DNA of 21,718 nt from a virus. Positions 5,886-12,176 of the stretch are shown piece after piece; within the stretch, counting starts at the first letter, position 1; the number at the start of each line of letters is the position of its first letter. The position numbers and the translations under genes are program-made. The stretch covers positions 1 through 21,718 of the IMG/VR virus record IMGVR_UViG_3300050821_001115. One strand, written 5' to 3'. The notes below the pieces were generated by a model. It made no database searches. It was given only the letters and a program-made list of their open reading frames with translations, and was not told the origin of the DNA.

Positions 5886-6192
5886 GTATCAGAACGTAGG
5901 GAGCTTTGCGCTGAAGGACATTGTGTATGACATGCAAGTATCGGTAATCGGGCTAAAGGGTAGCGTGATGGCCGTCAAAGAGATTCCGATGAGAACCACC
6001 ATCCTTCATCCCGCGCTTGAGAAAGTGACGGAGGTTCCGTCGCTACCAAACGATCTAATGGACGACATTTGTACTGAGTTTTCTCTTACGGTAGATGATC
6101 TCGATCCAGACAACCCGTCAAACGTGCAGACCGCGAGAGAGGTACTTGCTCGCGCGGAACTATCTTCGTACTTTACATTCTACCTTGTTTAG
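5806..6192 (+). CDS. Hypothetical protein, start uncertain (TTG, or joined to preceding frame)
   Basis: 128 residues if started at TTG 5806. There is no ATG or GTG earlier in the frame, which opens at 5743, and no convincing ribosome site. The sequence is well balanced and protein-like: an amphipathic N-terminal helix (YASDDLRQSKSAWHSLELLAAI), a beta-rich middle (VGSFALKDIVYDMQVSVIGLKGSVMAVKEIPMRTTI), and a helical, acidic C-terminus (DDICTEFSLTVDDLDPDNP ... AREVLARAEL). I do not recognise it. The weak start and the 80-base overlap with the preceding gene suggest that it may be the true C-terminal half of that gene. It ends with TAG four bases before the stop of the opposing late operon. Confidence 0.5.
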   Translation: MEYASDDLRQSKSAWHSLELLAAIQNKYQNVGSFALKDIVYDMQVSVIGLKGSVMAVKEIPMRTTILHPALEKVTEVPSLPNDLMDDICTEFSLTVDDLDPDNPSNVQTAREVLARAELSSYFTFYLV

Positions 6193-6196
6193 TCTA

Positions 6197-6388
6197 TCAC
6201 TTTCCGATTTCCTTGTTTGCCGTCGCAATCACATTGGCCCAAATGCCGTCAGCCTGAGCTAGAAACTGGTCTCCCGTCATACCCTGCGAGTTGCCCATGA
6301 GTGTCATAATCATTTGCAGGACGGCGGGTTCCAAGCCTGCAGCCAAGGTCAAAATATTCAAAGCAGTTATCAATTGAGTGTCCGCCAT
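6197..6388 (-). CDS. Small hypothetical phage protein
   Basis: 63 residues from ATG 6388, one base after the TAG of the upstream gene, with AGGAGGAC as ribosome site at 6394-6401. It is hydrophobic and helical (ITALNILTLAAGLEPAVLQMIMTLMG), followed by GMTGDQFLAQADGIWANVIATANKEIGK. The helix is amphipathic rather than a clear membrane span. Last gene of the late operon. Phages with similar lysis regions carry a like-sized gene beside the endolysin, but I cannot name a function. Confidence 0.7.
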   Translation of the reverse strand: MADTQLITALNILTLAAGLEPAVLQMIMTLMGNSQGMTGDQFLAQADGIWANVIATANKEIGK

Positions 6389-6389
6389 T

Positions 6390-6824
6390 CTAGTGTCCTC
6401 CTAGTGCGAGAATAGAACCCAAGATAGCTTTTAGCGTCACCAATGAAGTTTGCAGTGCCGCCTTGGACTCCTCATTCTTGACGCCCAAGACACCTGAGTT
6501 GAGCAATCCCGTTGTCGCATCTATGGCCGCATTCACCGCCGCCTGCGCGTCCTTGGCATTGTGGGTTGTGTTGATGGCCGCATCTAATTGCTGGCCGGTC
6601 ATAGCCACGCGGAGAACCCAGGTTTGTATGACGGCGTGCTCGCTATCACTGACCTTGCCTGCACTGTGAAAGACGATCTCGGATGACTGAAATGCTTGTA
6701 TACCAGCCGCGAAGTCTCTGGAAAGTTCCCCCGCCTTGGCATAGCCGTTGCAGATAAATTCAGAGCTAGTGAAAGCCAAAATCATCACCAGTCCTATGAG
6801 TTGTAGCTTGGTACGGTTTTTCAA
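6390..6824 (-). CDS. Secreted or membrane-anchored Ala-rich protein of the lysis cassette
   Basis: 144 residues. I set the start at TTG 6824 because AAAGGAG at 6830-6836 lies 5 bases upstream; the longer frame to 6920 would overlap the lysozyme gene and has no site. The start MKNRTKLQLIGLVMILAFTSSEF ... NGYAKA|GE is a typical Sec signal peptide (basic n-region, hydrophobic core, AKA cleavage site). The mature part is helical and rich in Ala, Asp and Thr (DAAINTTHNAKDAQAAVNAAIDATTGLL...), possibly a periplasmic coiled coil. Directly after the lysozyme, a spanin-like or other envelope role is conceivable but not shown. Ends with TAG, immediately followed by the next gene's ATG. Confidence 0.65.
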   Translation of the reverse strand: MKNRTKLQLIGLVMILAFTSSEFICNGYAKAGELSRDFAAGIQAFQSSEIVFHSAGKVSDSEHAVIQTWVLRVAMTGQQLDAAINTTHNAKDAQAAVNAAIDATTGLLNSGVLGVKNEESKAALQTSLVTLKAILGSILALGGH

Positions 6825-6829
6825 ATGGT

Positions 6830-6836
6830 CTCCTTT
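6830..6836 (-). promoter_or_regulatory. Ribosome-binding site that fixes a TTG start
   Basis: AAAGGAG on the minus strand, 5 bases before TTG 6824. It decides the start of the signal-peptide protein against the longer frame that reaches 6920. Confidence 0.6.
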
Positions 6837-6850
6837 GTCCAAAATTGGAA

Positions 6851-7279
6851 TCACGTCCACACACCACTTTCCATCTGGATCGCAAGTCTGTGCGCACGGT
6901 CGCCTACTTGTGTTGCCCATTTTGATTGCAGCATCCCTTTAGCAGCACCAGTGTAGTCCCCAGTCTGAATCTTAGCTAAGGTATCATGAAACTCAAGCAG
7001 CCCAGAAATCCCCATATTAAAGGCCATATTCAGGAGAACGCCAAATCTAGCATCATCGAGATCAGAAGTCCATGGCAATGCTTTCTTTAACTAGAATCTG
7101 GCCCTCGTAACATCATTGTAGAGCAGTAAGAATACTTCATCTTGCGAAATGCCTACATCAGTGAGATTACGACCACACCCTATCGTGGCTTTATCTACAG
7201 TATCAATGTACAACTTAAGACGAATGCCCTCATCTCTCTTAATTTGCTCATAGATGTCCACTAGTCCACGCCCTTCCAT
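6851..7279 (-). CDS. GH24 (T4-type) endolysin/lysozyme interrupted by one in-frame TAG codon
   Basis: Reading from ATG 7279 (or GTG 7261, which would give the more usual start VDIYEQIKRDEG), residues 1-62 are the N-terminal half of a phage lysozyme with the whole catalytic triad: E17, D26 and T32, spaced 9 and 6 as in T4 lysozyme E11-D20-T26, in DEGIRLKLYID and TIGCGRNLTDVGIS. Codon 63 (7091-7093) is TAG. The frame then continues without shift as LKKALPWTSDLDDARFGVLLNMAFNMG ... WATQVGDRAHRLAIQM to TGA at 6851, the normal C-terminal half. Aligned with homologs from memory, the TAG sits at a position that usually holds Gln or Glu, one base from CAG/GAG. The enzyme hydrolyses peptidoglycan at lysis. 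A recent nonsense mutation, readthrough or suppression, or a sequence error are all possible. No signal peptide is visible, so a holin should release it. Confidence 0.85.
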
Positions 7280-7300
7280 CGAATCATATTTTGTAGCGCA

Positions 7301-7510
7301 TCATCGTAAAGCCGGAATCAAGCGTATGACTACACCAAGAATAGTGCCTGCCACGCCACCCCAAATGCCTGCTTTTATTTTGAGTGAAAGCACATCCCGA
7401 TCTACTTTCTGTAAATCACCACGCAGCCCAGCAATTTCATTACTCAGTCTCTCTAATTCATGCACTACCAGTTTACGGTACTCACCCCAACCATTGGCTT
7501 CTGGATTCAT
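7301..7510 (-). CDS. Small coiled-coil protein with C-terminal membrane helix (XhlA-like)
   Basis: 69 residues from ATG 7510, which overlaps the preceding stop (ATGA) and has AAGGAG at 7519-7524. An N-terminal coiled coil (YRKLVVHELERLSNEIAGLRGDLQKVDRDVLSLKIK) is followed by one membrane helix (AGIWGGVAGTILGVVIRLIPAL). This architecture is typical of phage haemolysin XhlA-like or holin-associated proteins encoded directly before the endolysin. It probably sits in the inner membrane with the coiled coil in the cytoplasm or periplasm and helps membrane permeabilisation at lysis, which is inferred from architecture and position. Confidence 0.75.
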   Translation of the reverse strand: MNPEANGWGEYRKLVVHELERLSNEIAGLRGDLQKVDRDVLSLKIKAGIWGGVAGTILGVVIRLIPALR

Positions 7511-7929
7511 CGCGTCATCTCCTTAAGACGAGTGAGATTGGCACTCTCAACTGCCTGATGTGCGTCAAATCTCTGCTCATTGTCTAAGCGGGAAAGGAGT
7601 TTGATGGAAATAGGTATTATGGCAGCCGCCGTGATGATGGACAGTACTGCCGTGATTTGCGTAATCACCAATTGTGCAATGTAACTCGGGAACCACAATG
7701 TCACTACATCCATGAGATGCGTAGTTCCACAGAAGAAAATGAAGGCGGCAAACATTAGGAACACATTCCTTCCGATCACCGCCCCCACAGTCTTATGTTG
7801 CACCAAAGCGATCAGGCTGACCGGAATGGAATAGTATGCCAACATGATCGTTAGATTGCCAATGACACCAAGGACGATAAGCCAAGGCTCATTGTTGATA
7901 CAGAAACGGTGCGGCATCCAAAGGTTCAT
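7507..7929 (-). CDS. Stand-alone ethylene-receptor-like membrane sensor domain
   Basis: 140 residues from ATG 7929, seven bases after the preceding stop and without a strong ribosome site, so translation is probably coupled. Three or four membrane helices (about 17-45, 55-75, 83-112). The motifs LAYYSIPVSLI (30-40) and FIFFCGTTHLMDVVTLW (63-79) match the N-terminal ethylene-binding domain of plant ETR1 and of cyanobacterial and other bacterial hybrid histidine kinases (LAYYSIP; FI-x-x-CG-x-TH). The copper-ligand pair C65/H69 of ETR1 corresponds to C67/H71, and Y32, I35 and P36 are retained; ETR1 D25 corresponds to N25. Even the MPH start resembles bacterial members. No PAS, GAF, kinase or receiver domain follows; only a ~30-residue charged tail. 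In a lysis cassette it might act as a holin-like or sensory membrane protein. Family match good, role unknown. Confidence 0.8.
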   Translation of the reverse strand: MNLWMPHRFCINNEPWLIVLGVIGNLTIMLAYYSIPVSLIALVQHKTVGAVIGRNVFLMFAAFIFFCGTTHLMDVVTLWFPSYIAQLVITQITAVLSIITAAAIIPISIKLLSRLDNEQRFDAHQAVESANLTRLKEMTR

Positions 7930-7935
7930 AGGTGG

Positions 7936-8109
7936 TCAGTCACCATAACCCTTGGTGAACACGGCGAAGGCGTCTCCATGGTTCGTGAAATAATCCACCG
8001 TATTTCCCGGAACGCTGACAAACGATTCAATCATTGCCGCGTCTCTTACTGGATCGCCCGTTAGTGGAACAATCTTTACTCCTGGGTGGTCCGGAGGTCC
8101 GTCTGACAT
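7936..8109 (-). CDS. Small hypothetical protein (57 residues)
   Basis: ATG 8109 follows the stop of the HicB-like gene by one base (TAA-c-ATG), and the AAGGAG near the end of that gene is its ribosome site. The sequence begins SDGPPDHPGVKIVPLTGDP and ends with an aromatic stretch (VDYFTNHGDAFAVFTKGYGD). No membrane segment. It occupies the position where a HicA toxin might be expected beside HicB, but it lacks the HicA dsRNA-binding fold pattern (no G-x-H catalytic site, few basic residues), so it is not HicA. I do not recognise it; it stops 6 bases before the ethylene-receptor-like gene. Confidence 0.6.
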   Translation of the reverse strand: MSDGPPDHPGVKIVPLTGDPVRDAAMIESFVSVPGNTVDYFTNHGDAFAVFTKGYGD

Positions 8110-8110
8110 G

Positions 8111-8275
8111 TTATTGCTCCTTTTTTATTTTCTGAATCATTTCGATTGCGTCGCGTAGATTCTCGCGGGCTTCTTCCAATGTATCGCCCTCGGAGATTGC
8201 GCCGGGGAGTTCCTCGGTGTAGGCGGTGAAACCACCGCCATCAGACTCGGGTACTTGCTCATATACATTAGACAT
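8111..8275 (-). CDS. Orphan HicB-like antitoxin domain protein
   Basis: 54 residues from ATG 8275. Residues ~9-43 read PESDGGGFTAYTEELPG then AISEGDTLEEARENLRDAIE, the HicB partial RNase-H-like fold as in HicB-type antitoxins (GG-x-x-A-x-x-x-ELPG ... S-x-G-x-T-x-EEA-x-x-N-x-x-EA). Full HicB antitoxins usually also have a C-terminal DNA-binding domain (HTH or ribbon-helix-helix), which is absent here, and no HicA toxin gene is next to it. It may therefore be a free regulatory fold or an antitoxin neutralising a host HicA. In series with the next gene (one-base gap) within the late operon, so its expression late in infection is expected. Confidence 0.75.
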   Translation of the reverse strand: MSNVYEQVPESDGGGFTAYTEELPGAISEGDTLEEARENLRDAIEMIQKIKKEQ

Positions 8276-8701
8276 TCAATTATCCTTTAGGAATCTTTCT
8301 CCTTTGATATTTACCACGTTTCGCGCTGAATCCCGCAAGTAATCTACCTTGCAGGTTTCGTCAATCGCCATACAGACTGTATGGTCGTAATACTCGAACT
8401 TCGTCAGTACCATCCCGACCTTGAGTGGCAAGCGGGACTTTGGATCTGGGCAGAGCTTAATGGTCTCCAGCCTATCGGAACCGGGCCATAGAGCGTCGAA
8501 AGACCGATCCCCTAGGTCGCTCTTAATTTCAATCCCGCATTTGCAATCCACGGGGTATGAGAAGCTGATCTTGGGATAGCCGTAAATCTCCTTACGGAAA
8601 CCGTACATCACGCCACACGATGCTATGATGAATAGCAGCCCAGCCCTTCGCAAATCACGCGGGAGGTTGCGGCGGAGCGTGGAAATAGCCTCTTCCCGCA
8701 T
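8276..8701 (-). CDS. Single-pass membrane protein with Cys-rich external domain
   Basis: 141 residues from ATG 8701, with GGAAAG 4 bases upstream; the frame is open to 8968 but the longer part is antisense-like noise overlapping two membrane-protein genes. Residues 1-19 are basic (RRNLPRDLRR), 20-35 a membrane helix (AGLLFIIASCGVMYGF), and 36-141 an external domain with five cysteines (C53, C55, C84, C110, C117), perhaps with disulfides. The gene overlaps the end of the preceding one by 47 bases and ends immediately before the HicB-like gene. An N-in inner-membrane protein facing the periplasm; the size and topology fit an inner-membrane spanin only loosely, because no long coiled coil is visible. 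Function unknown. Confidence 0.6.
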   Translation of the reverse strand: MREEAISTLRRNLPRDLRRAGLLFIIASCGVMYGFRKEIYGYPKISFSYPVDCKCGIEIKSDLGDRSFDALWPGSDRLETIKLCPDPKSRLPLKVGMVLTKFEYYDHTVCMAIDETCKVDYLRDSARNVVNIKGERFLKDN

Positions 8702-8900
8702 CAAACTTTCCGACAACCCACTCGTTAAATCGCCCTTGGTATTCCCGGTAATGCGTAAGAGCAAGAATATGTTTAAGGTGGCCACGTAGCACGAGGCCAA
8801 AGAGAAACATAGTGACACTGCCGCAAGCAGCAAGAGCCATGAGGAGAAGCTGAAGGTAAAAAGCAAGATTGCCCTCGGGTATATCGCTCCAAGTAGCCAC
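8655..8900 (-). CDS. Small membrane protein
   Basis: 81 residues from GTG 8900, with GGGAGG at 8908-8913 directly after the TAG of the upstream gene. Residues ~12-38 (LAFYLQLLLMALAACGSVTMFLFGLVL) form one or two hydrophobic helices, followed by a basic amphipathic region (RGHLKHILALTHYREYQGRF) and a Pro-rich end. Together with its neighbours it adds to a series of at least five small membrane proteins between the fibre genes and the lysozyme, among which the holin should be. I do not recognise a specific family. Confidence 0.6.
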   Translation of the reverse strand: MATWSDIPEGNLAFYLQLLLMALAACGSVTMFLFGLVLRGHLKHILALTHYREYQGRFNEWVVGKFDAGRGYFHAPPQPPA

Positions 8901-8912
8901 ACAAGTGCCTCC

Positions 8913-9116
8913 CTACGAAGTGGGTTGCTGGCTTCCTTTATCATTGCCCTTGAATGCCCACTGTGCAAATGCCCCGCACAGGGTAGCCAGAGAACCTAAG
9001 ACGATCTGAAGTCCATAACTCGTTGCCTCGCTGACGTGGCCTAATGCGATTACTACCGCGATCCATGCGACCGCGAGGAGTAGGCAGAAGCCGAAGATCA
9101 TTCTTGGATCTTTCAC
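8913..9116 (-). CDS. Small two-helix membrane protein, holin candidate
   Basis: 67 residues from GTG 9116, which overlaps the TGA of the preceding gene (GTGA). Two hydrophobic helices: MIFGFCLLLAVAWIAVVIALG and YGLQIVLGSLATLCGAFAQWAF, joined by HVSEATS, then a charged tail KGNDKGSQQ. Short proteins of this pattern (SYGL-x-I-x-LG-x-L-x-x-x-x-G-x-FAQWAF) occur beside holin/endolysin genes in other phages. Two helices with a charged C-terminus fit a class II holin, a role given here by architecture and position only. The longer frame up to 9296 overlaps the neighbouring gene and is not needed. TAG stop. Confidence 0.65.
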   Translation of the reverse strand: MKDPRMIFGFCLLLAVAWIAVVIALGHVSEATSYGLQIVLGSLATLCGAFAQWAFKGNDKGSQQPTS

Positions 9117-9478
9117 GCAACTGTCACCGGAGGCAAAGTCTTTACGTCTGGAGACGGCGTTGACGGACTGATAATCTGCCCAAATCCGTGCTGAATAGCA
9201 AACTGACCAAACCAGTGATAACAGGCAATCGCAATCACCGATAACGGCGGGATGGTCAAGGTCAATGTTCCTCCGCCCCCAGTAGCTGGAGCCCAAACAT
9301 GAGCAATACCAATGGTTGCGGCACCGGACATAATCAGCTTCGCCGCTAAGTTAATCTTGGTCGTGTGTGCGGAAATCCACGTAAAGTAACGGCTCTTGTT
9401 TTTCTGTGCGAAGTCCAGAGCCATCGAACATGCCGCCGCTGCCGTCAGTGAAGATAAAACTGGATCTGTAGGTATCAT
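9113..9478 (-). CDS. Membrane protein, putative holin-like
   Basis: 121 residues from ATG 9478 (ATG 9481 sits too close to GGGAGG at 9483-9488). Three hydrophobic stretches: [40 protein letters not shown], and [27 protein letters not shown], then a Pro/Ser/Thr-rich tail. The topology and its location between fibre and lysis genes suggest a holin or membrane-anchoring role. It ends by overlapping the start of the next small membrane protein (GTGA). I do not recognise the family by sequence. Confidence 0.65.
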   Translation of the reverse strand: MIPTDPVLSSLTAAAACSMALDFAQKNKSRYFTWISAHTTKINLAAKLIMSGAATIGIAHVWAPATGGGGTLTLTIPPLSVIAIACYHWFGQFAIQHGFGQIISPSTPSPDVKTLPPVTVA

Positions 9479-9488
9479 CATTCCTCCC

Positions 9489-9917
9489 TTATTTACACGC
9501 CGATCCGAACGTCAATCCCGACGTACCCGAAAGAACTGCGTTCGGACAAGAAGTCAATATTGGCCCTGGTGATCCGATTGGCCCTTGCGCTCCCGTCGCC
9601 CCTATCGGCCCTTGTACTCCAGCCGGTCCCGGAGGGCCCGCGACTCCCTGTGGCCCCGGAGGGCCTTGCGCGCCCAAAGGTATATAGGCTCCGCCGTTGA
9701 AGGACACGTAGAACTGATACGATGTGCCTGAGCCTACCGGACAGATCAGGGCGAAGCTAGGAAGCCCCGCAGGACACTGAGCGACCGTCGGCGCAATCGG
9801 GCCAATGCCGGACACCCCGAAAGACTGAGCGGATACTGGAGTGAGATGGTAATTGACCAATGTAAATACTGTGCATATGATGCAAGCCACAATCGTGACT
9901 ATGTGTAACTTTCTCAT
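9489..9917 (-). CDS. Secreted collagen-like protein
   Basis: 142 residues from ATG 9917, overlapping the preceding stop (ATGA), with GGAG 8 bases upstream. Residues 1-30 are a signal peptide (basic start, [16 protein letters not shown] core, PVSA|Q cleavage site). A short beta region follows ([17 protein letters not shown]), a module often preceding collagen repeats in phage and bacterial proteins, and then 13 uninterrupted G-x-y triplets at residues 82-120 ([16 protein letters not shown] ...), which should form a collagen-type triple helix. The last ~20 residues ([22 protein letters not shown]) carry a Cys pair and may trimerise or cap it. Collagen-like stalks are common in tail fibres, but the signal peptide is unusual for a virion protein. 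Confidence 0.8.
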   Translation of the reverse strand: MRKLHIVTIVACIICTVFTLVNYHLTPVSAQSFGVSGIGPIAPTVAQCPAGLPSFALICPVGSGTSYQFYVSFNGGAYIPLGAQGPPGPQGVAGPPGPAGVQGPIGATGAQGPIGSPGPILTSCPNAVLSGTSGLTFGSACK

Positions 9918-12175
9918 GGTCCGACTCCAATATTGATCCCGATTCCGATTGAAGTACCAAATCCTTCACTGCCCAAGGTAATTGTATAAGCCGCCGACCC
10001 TACCGCACTGTCCGTCCACCCGCCGTTCATCGCAATCGCCTTGAGAGTCTCGCTCACGCTCACCGAGACCGTTCCCGAGACCAAGCTGCCATTGGAACAT
10101 GTACCGCTTCCATTGGATGTCGGTGTGGTGCCGTTCGTAGTAAAGCACATCGCCAGGCTCTCGGCAGAGGAAATCGTTACCGTCTGAGTCGAGGCATACG
10201 TCCCTCCTACCGGACTGAAAGTCGGAGCCGATCCTTGCAAGGTATAGACGTGGGAGACCAAGGCGCTGTCGGTTAAGGTACTCGTGCCGGCAATGATCTT
10301 GATGGTCTCGCTCACCGTGACTGAGATTGCCACGGTGTACGCCGTCCCCGTCGTGCATCCCGTCCCCAGACCATTCGTAGCCGGCGTCGTGCCGTTGGTC
10401 GTGAAGCACATGACCGTCGTGCCGCTGTTCGGGTTCGTGCAGCGCGCAGACTGGGTAGCGTTGTAGGTTCCCGTACCCGGCGAGCAACTTGGGCTTGACG
10501 CCTGTGATGTCGAGAATTGATCTCCGCCCACGTTCCAGTTTCCAGCTCCAGGGCGAGCTACTGAGGGCTGGTTTGGGCAAGTTGGCTTGTGGTTTGTCGA
10601 GTCATAAGTACAGGCATTCGTCGTGCCAGCCTTGCAAGCGTTGACCGCGTTGGTGTCTCCCAGAACTGCGAAGGTACAGTAAACCAAGGTCTCGTTAGCA
10701 CCAGCGGCAGTCACGGTCGGACTGGAGGATGACGTAGGAGAGAAATCGTTGCCTGACGTATAGCCGTTGGCATTAGCAACCGTCGTGGTCTCGTAGAGAG
10801 CCGTGGTCTCTGTCAGGTTTGCGGTCTTGCACCACACGTCAGCCTGTGTTCCCACATCCGACACCCAGAAATTATTGGCTGAGACTTGAGTGCCGTTCGC
10901 TCCCGGCCCAACGATACAGGACGCCGAACCGCCCGAAGTATGCTTCGACCCCGTGTTATTGAAGTACAGCGTCACGCCATCGCAAGATGCTCCGCAACCG
11001 TTGTCGTCGGTGACCATCGAGCCATTTCCGCCGCCCGGCTGGTTGTCATGCGTCTTGTTGTTGAAGACGTAGTCGGTCTGGAGGTGCGGGGTGTCATTGG
11101 CAAGTACGTAGGAAACAGATTGGCCGAAATCAGTTCCGATGAATCGGTACTCATTGTTGTAGAACAGGTTCGGTGCGCTCGACCCCCCTGTAAACTCCGA
11201 GAAACAAAAGTCCACATCCGTATGCGTCGAACCATCATTGGAATTGTTGTAGTGCTCGTAAAGATTGTCGTGGTGAATGTGGCATACGTTGAAAACCGTC
11301 GTCCCGCCCACGTTTCGGACGATGTTGTACTGAACAATGTAACCATCTCCACCTTCCGAGAAAGGGTCCATCGTCAATGGATCAGAATCCGCGCCGTCAA
11401 TCACGTTAAACTGAATCTGGCTGCCTGGAGAACCGTTGTGTCCGGCGAGTGCCGAGCCACCAGATTGTTTCCCAGCCGCGGTACGCGTCCAACCATGCAC
11501 ATAATTGTTCTCAATGATCTGCGGTTGAACGCTGGAACTTGGCCCGAACCACTTGATGACGATGTTGTTTCCGAAAGTCTTGGAGTTCCAGCAGAATCCC
11601 GTCCACTCGAAGTTATCGAGTATGAAGTAGGCGCGGGAACCAGCCTGCCACATCACGTTGTTTGCGCCGGTCGAGAAGCTGCAACTCCCTACCGTACTGG
11701 TACTAGTCGCGTTGTCTTGCGTCATTAAGGGACGAGTCCACGACCCACCCGTGAACCACGTTTGATCTACGCCAACGTAGGTATAATTTCCTGCCGTTCC
11801 GCTGGTCTTAAGGGCCCACGTACCCCCTGTATATGGAGTCAATCCAGAGTTTCCGAAGTGATACGTGTCACCCCCACGGACGATCACTCCAATACCCGCT
11901 CCACTCGAAGCCGTGGCGCAGTTACCCGTGCAGTTCGGCATCCCCGGAGCATGAAGAAACGGATGCCCCGCTACTTCCGAGAGACCATCATTGGAGTCCA
12001 AACCATTTGCCGCTACATAGTAGCAACTCGTTACGCCAAGAGTCGCCAGCGTGACTAATGGCCCTCCGGGGTTTGTGTCGCTGAGATAGTTCGCTCCGGT
12101 AGGACAGGAACCGCCCACAGCGAAAGCACTTGTTGCAAGCATCAGTAAACCGACGATGAGAAACAGTTTTCGCAT
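9914..12175 (-). CDS. Secreted beta-helix protein with two chitobiase-C-terminal-like repeats
   Basis: 753 residues from ATG 12175, one base after the preceding stop (TGA-g-ATG). Signal peptide [20 protein letters not shown]. Residues ~25-540 have the look of a right-handed parallel beta helix: repeated short strands with Asn/Gly turns ([44 protein letters not shown]), as in polysaccharide lyases and phage depolymerases. Residues ~555-645 and ~650-733 are two immunoglobulin-like repeats of the CHB_HEX_C_1 type (F/S-P-x-x-GTY-x-x-x-Q ... CFTTNGTTP ... VSETLKAIA ... DS-x-V-x-x-x-YTI). The end [14 protein letters not shown] is Gly/Ile-rich. No catalytic residues can be named. A surface-glycan-binding or -degrading protein is likely. 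Large + strand frames such as 10886-11728 are shadows of this gene. Confidence 0.8.
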   Translation of the reverse strand: MRKLFLIVGLLMLATSAFAVGGSCPTGANYLSDTNPGGPLVTLATLGVTSCYYVAANGLDSNDGLSEVAGHPFLHAPGMPNCTGNCATASSGAGIGVIVRGGDTYHFGNSGLTPYTGGTWALKTSGTAGNYTYVGVDQTWFTGGSWTRPLMTQDNATSTSTVGSCSFSTGANNVMWQAGSRAYFILDNFEWTGFCWNSKTFGNNIVIKWFGPSSSVQPQIIENNYVHGWTRTAAGKQSGGSALAGHNGSPGSQIQFNVIDGADSDPLTMDPFSEGGDGYIVQYNIVRNVGGTTVFNVCHIHHDNLYEHYNNSNDGSTHTDVDFCFSEFTGGSSAPNLFYNNEYRFIGTDFGQSVSYVLANDTPHLQTDYVFNNKTHDNQPGGGNGSMVTDDNGCGASCDGVTLYFNNTGSKHTSGGSASCIVGPGANGTQVSANNFWVSDVGTQADVWCKTANLTETTALYETTTVANANGYTSGNDFSPTSSSSPTVTAAGANETLVYCTFAVLGDTNAVNACKAGTTNACTYDSTNHKPTCPNQPSVARPGAGNWNVGGDQFSTSQASSPSCSPGTGTYNATQSARCTNPNSGTTVMCFTTNGTTPATNGLGTGCTTGTAYTVAISVTVSETIKIIAGTSTLTDSALVSHVYTLQGSAPTFSPVGGTYASTQTVTISSAESLAMCFTTNGTTPTSNGSGTCSNGSLVSGTVSVSVSETLKAIAMNGGWTDSAVGSAAYTITLGSEGFGTSIGIGINIGVGP

Positions 12176-12176
12176 C

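Noticed and set aside
7936-8109. HicA toxin partner for the HicB-like gene
   Set aside because: The 57-residue product lacks the basic dsRNA-binding pattern and catalytic His of HicA.
10886-11728. 280-residue + strand open frame inside the beta-helix gene
   Set aside because: Antisense to a well-supported gene with signal peptide and domains; composition (Val/Arg-rich, no domain pattern) and lack of a ribosome site mark it as a shadow.
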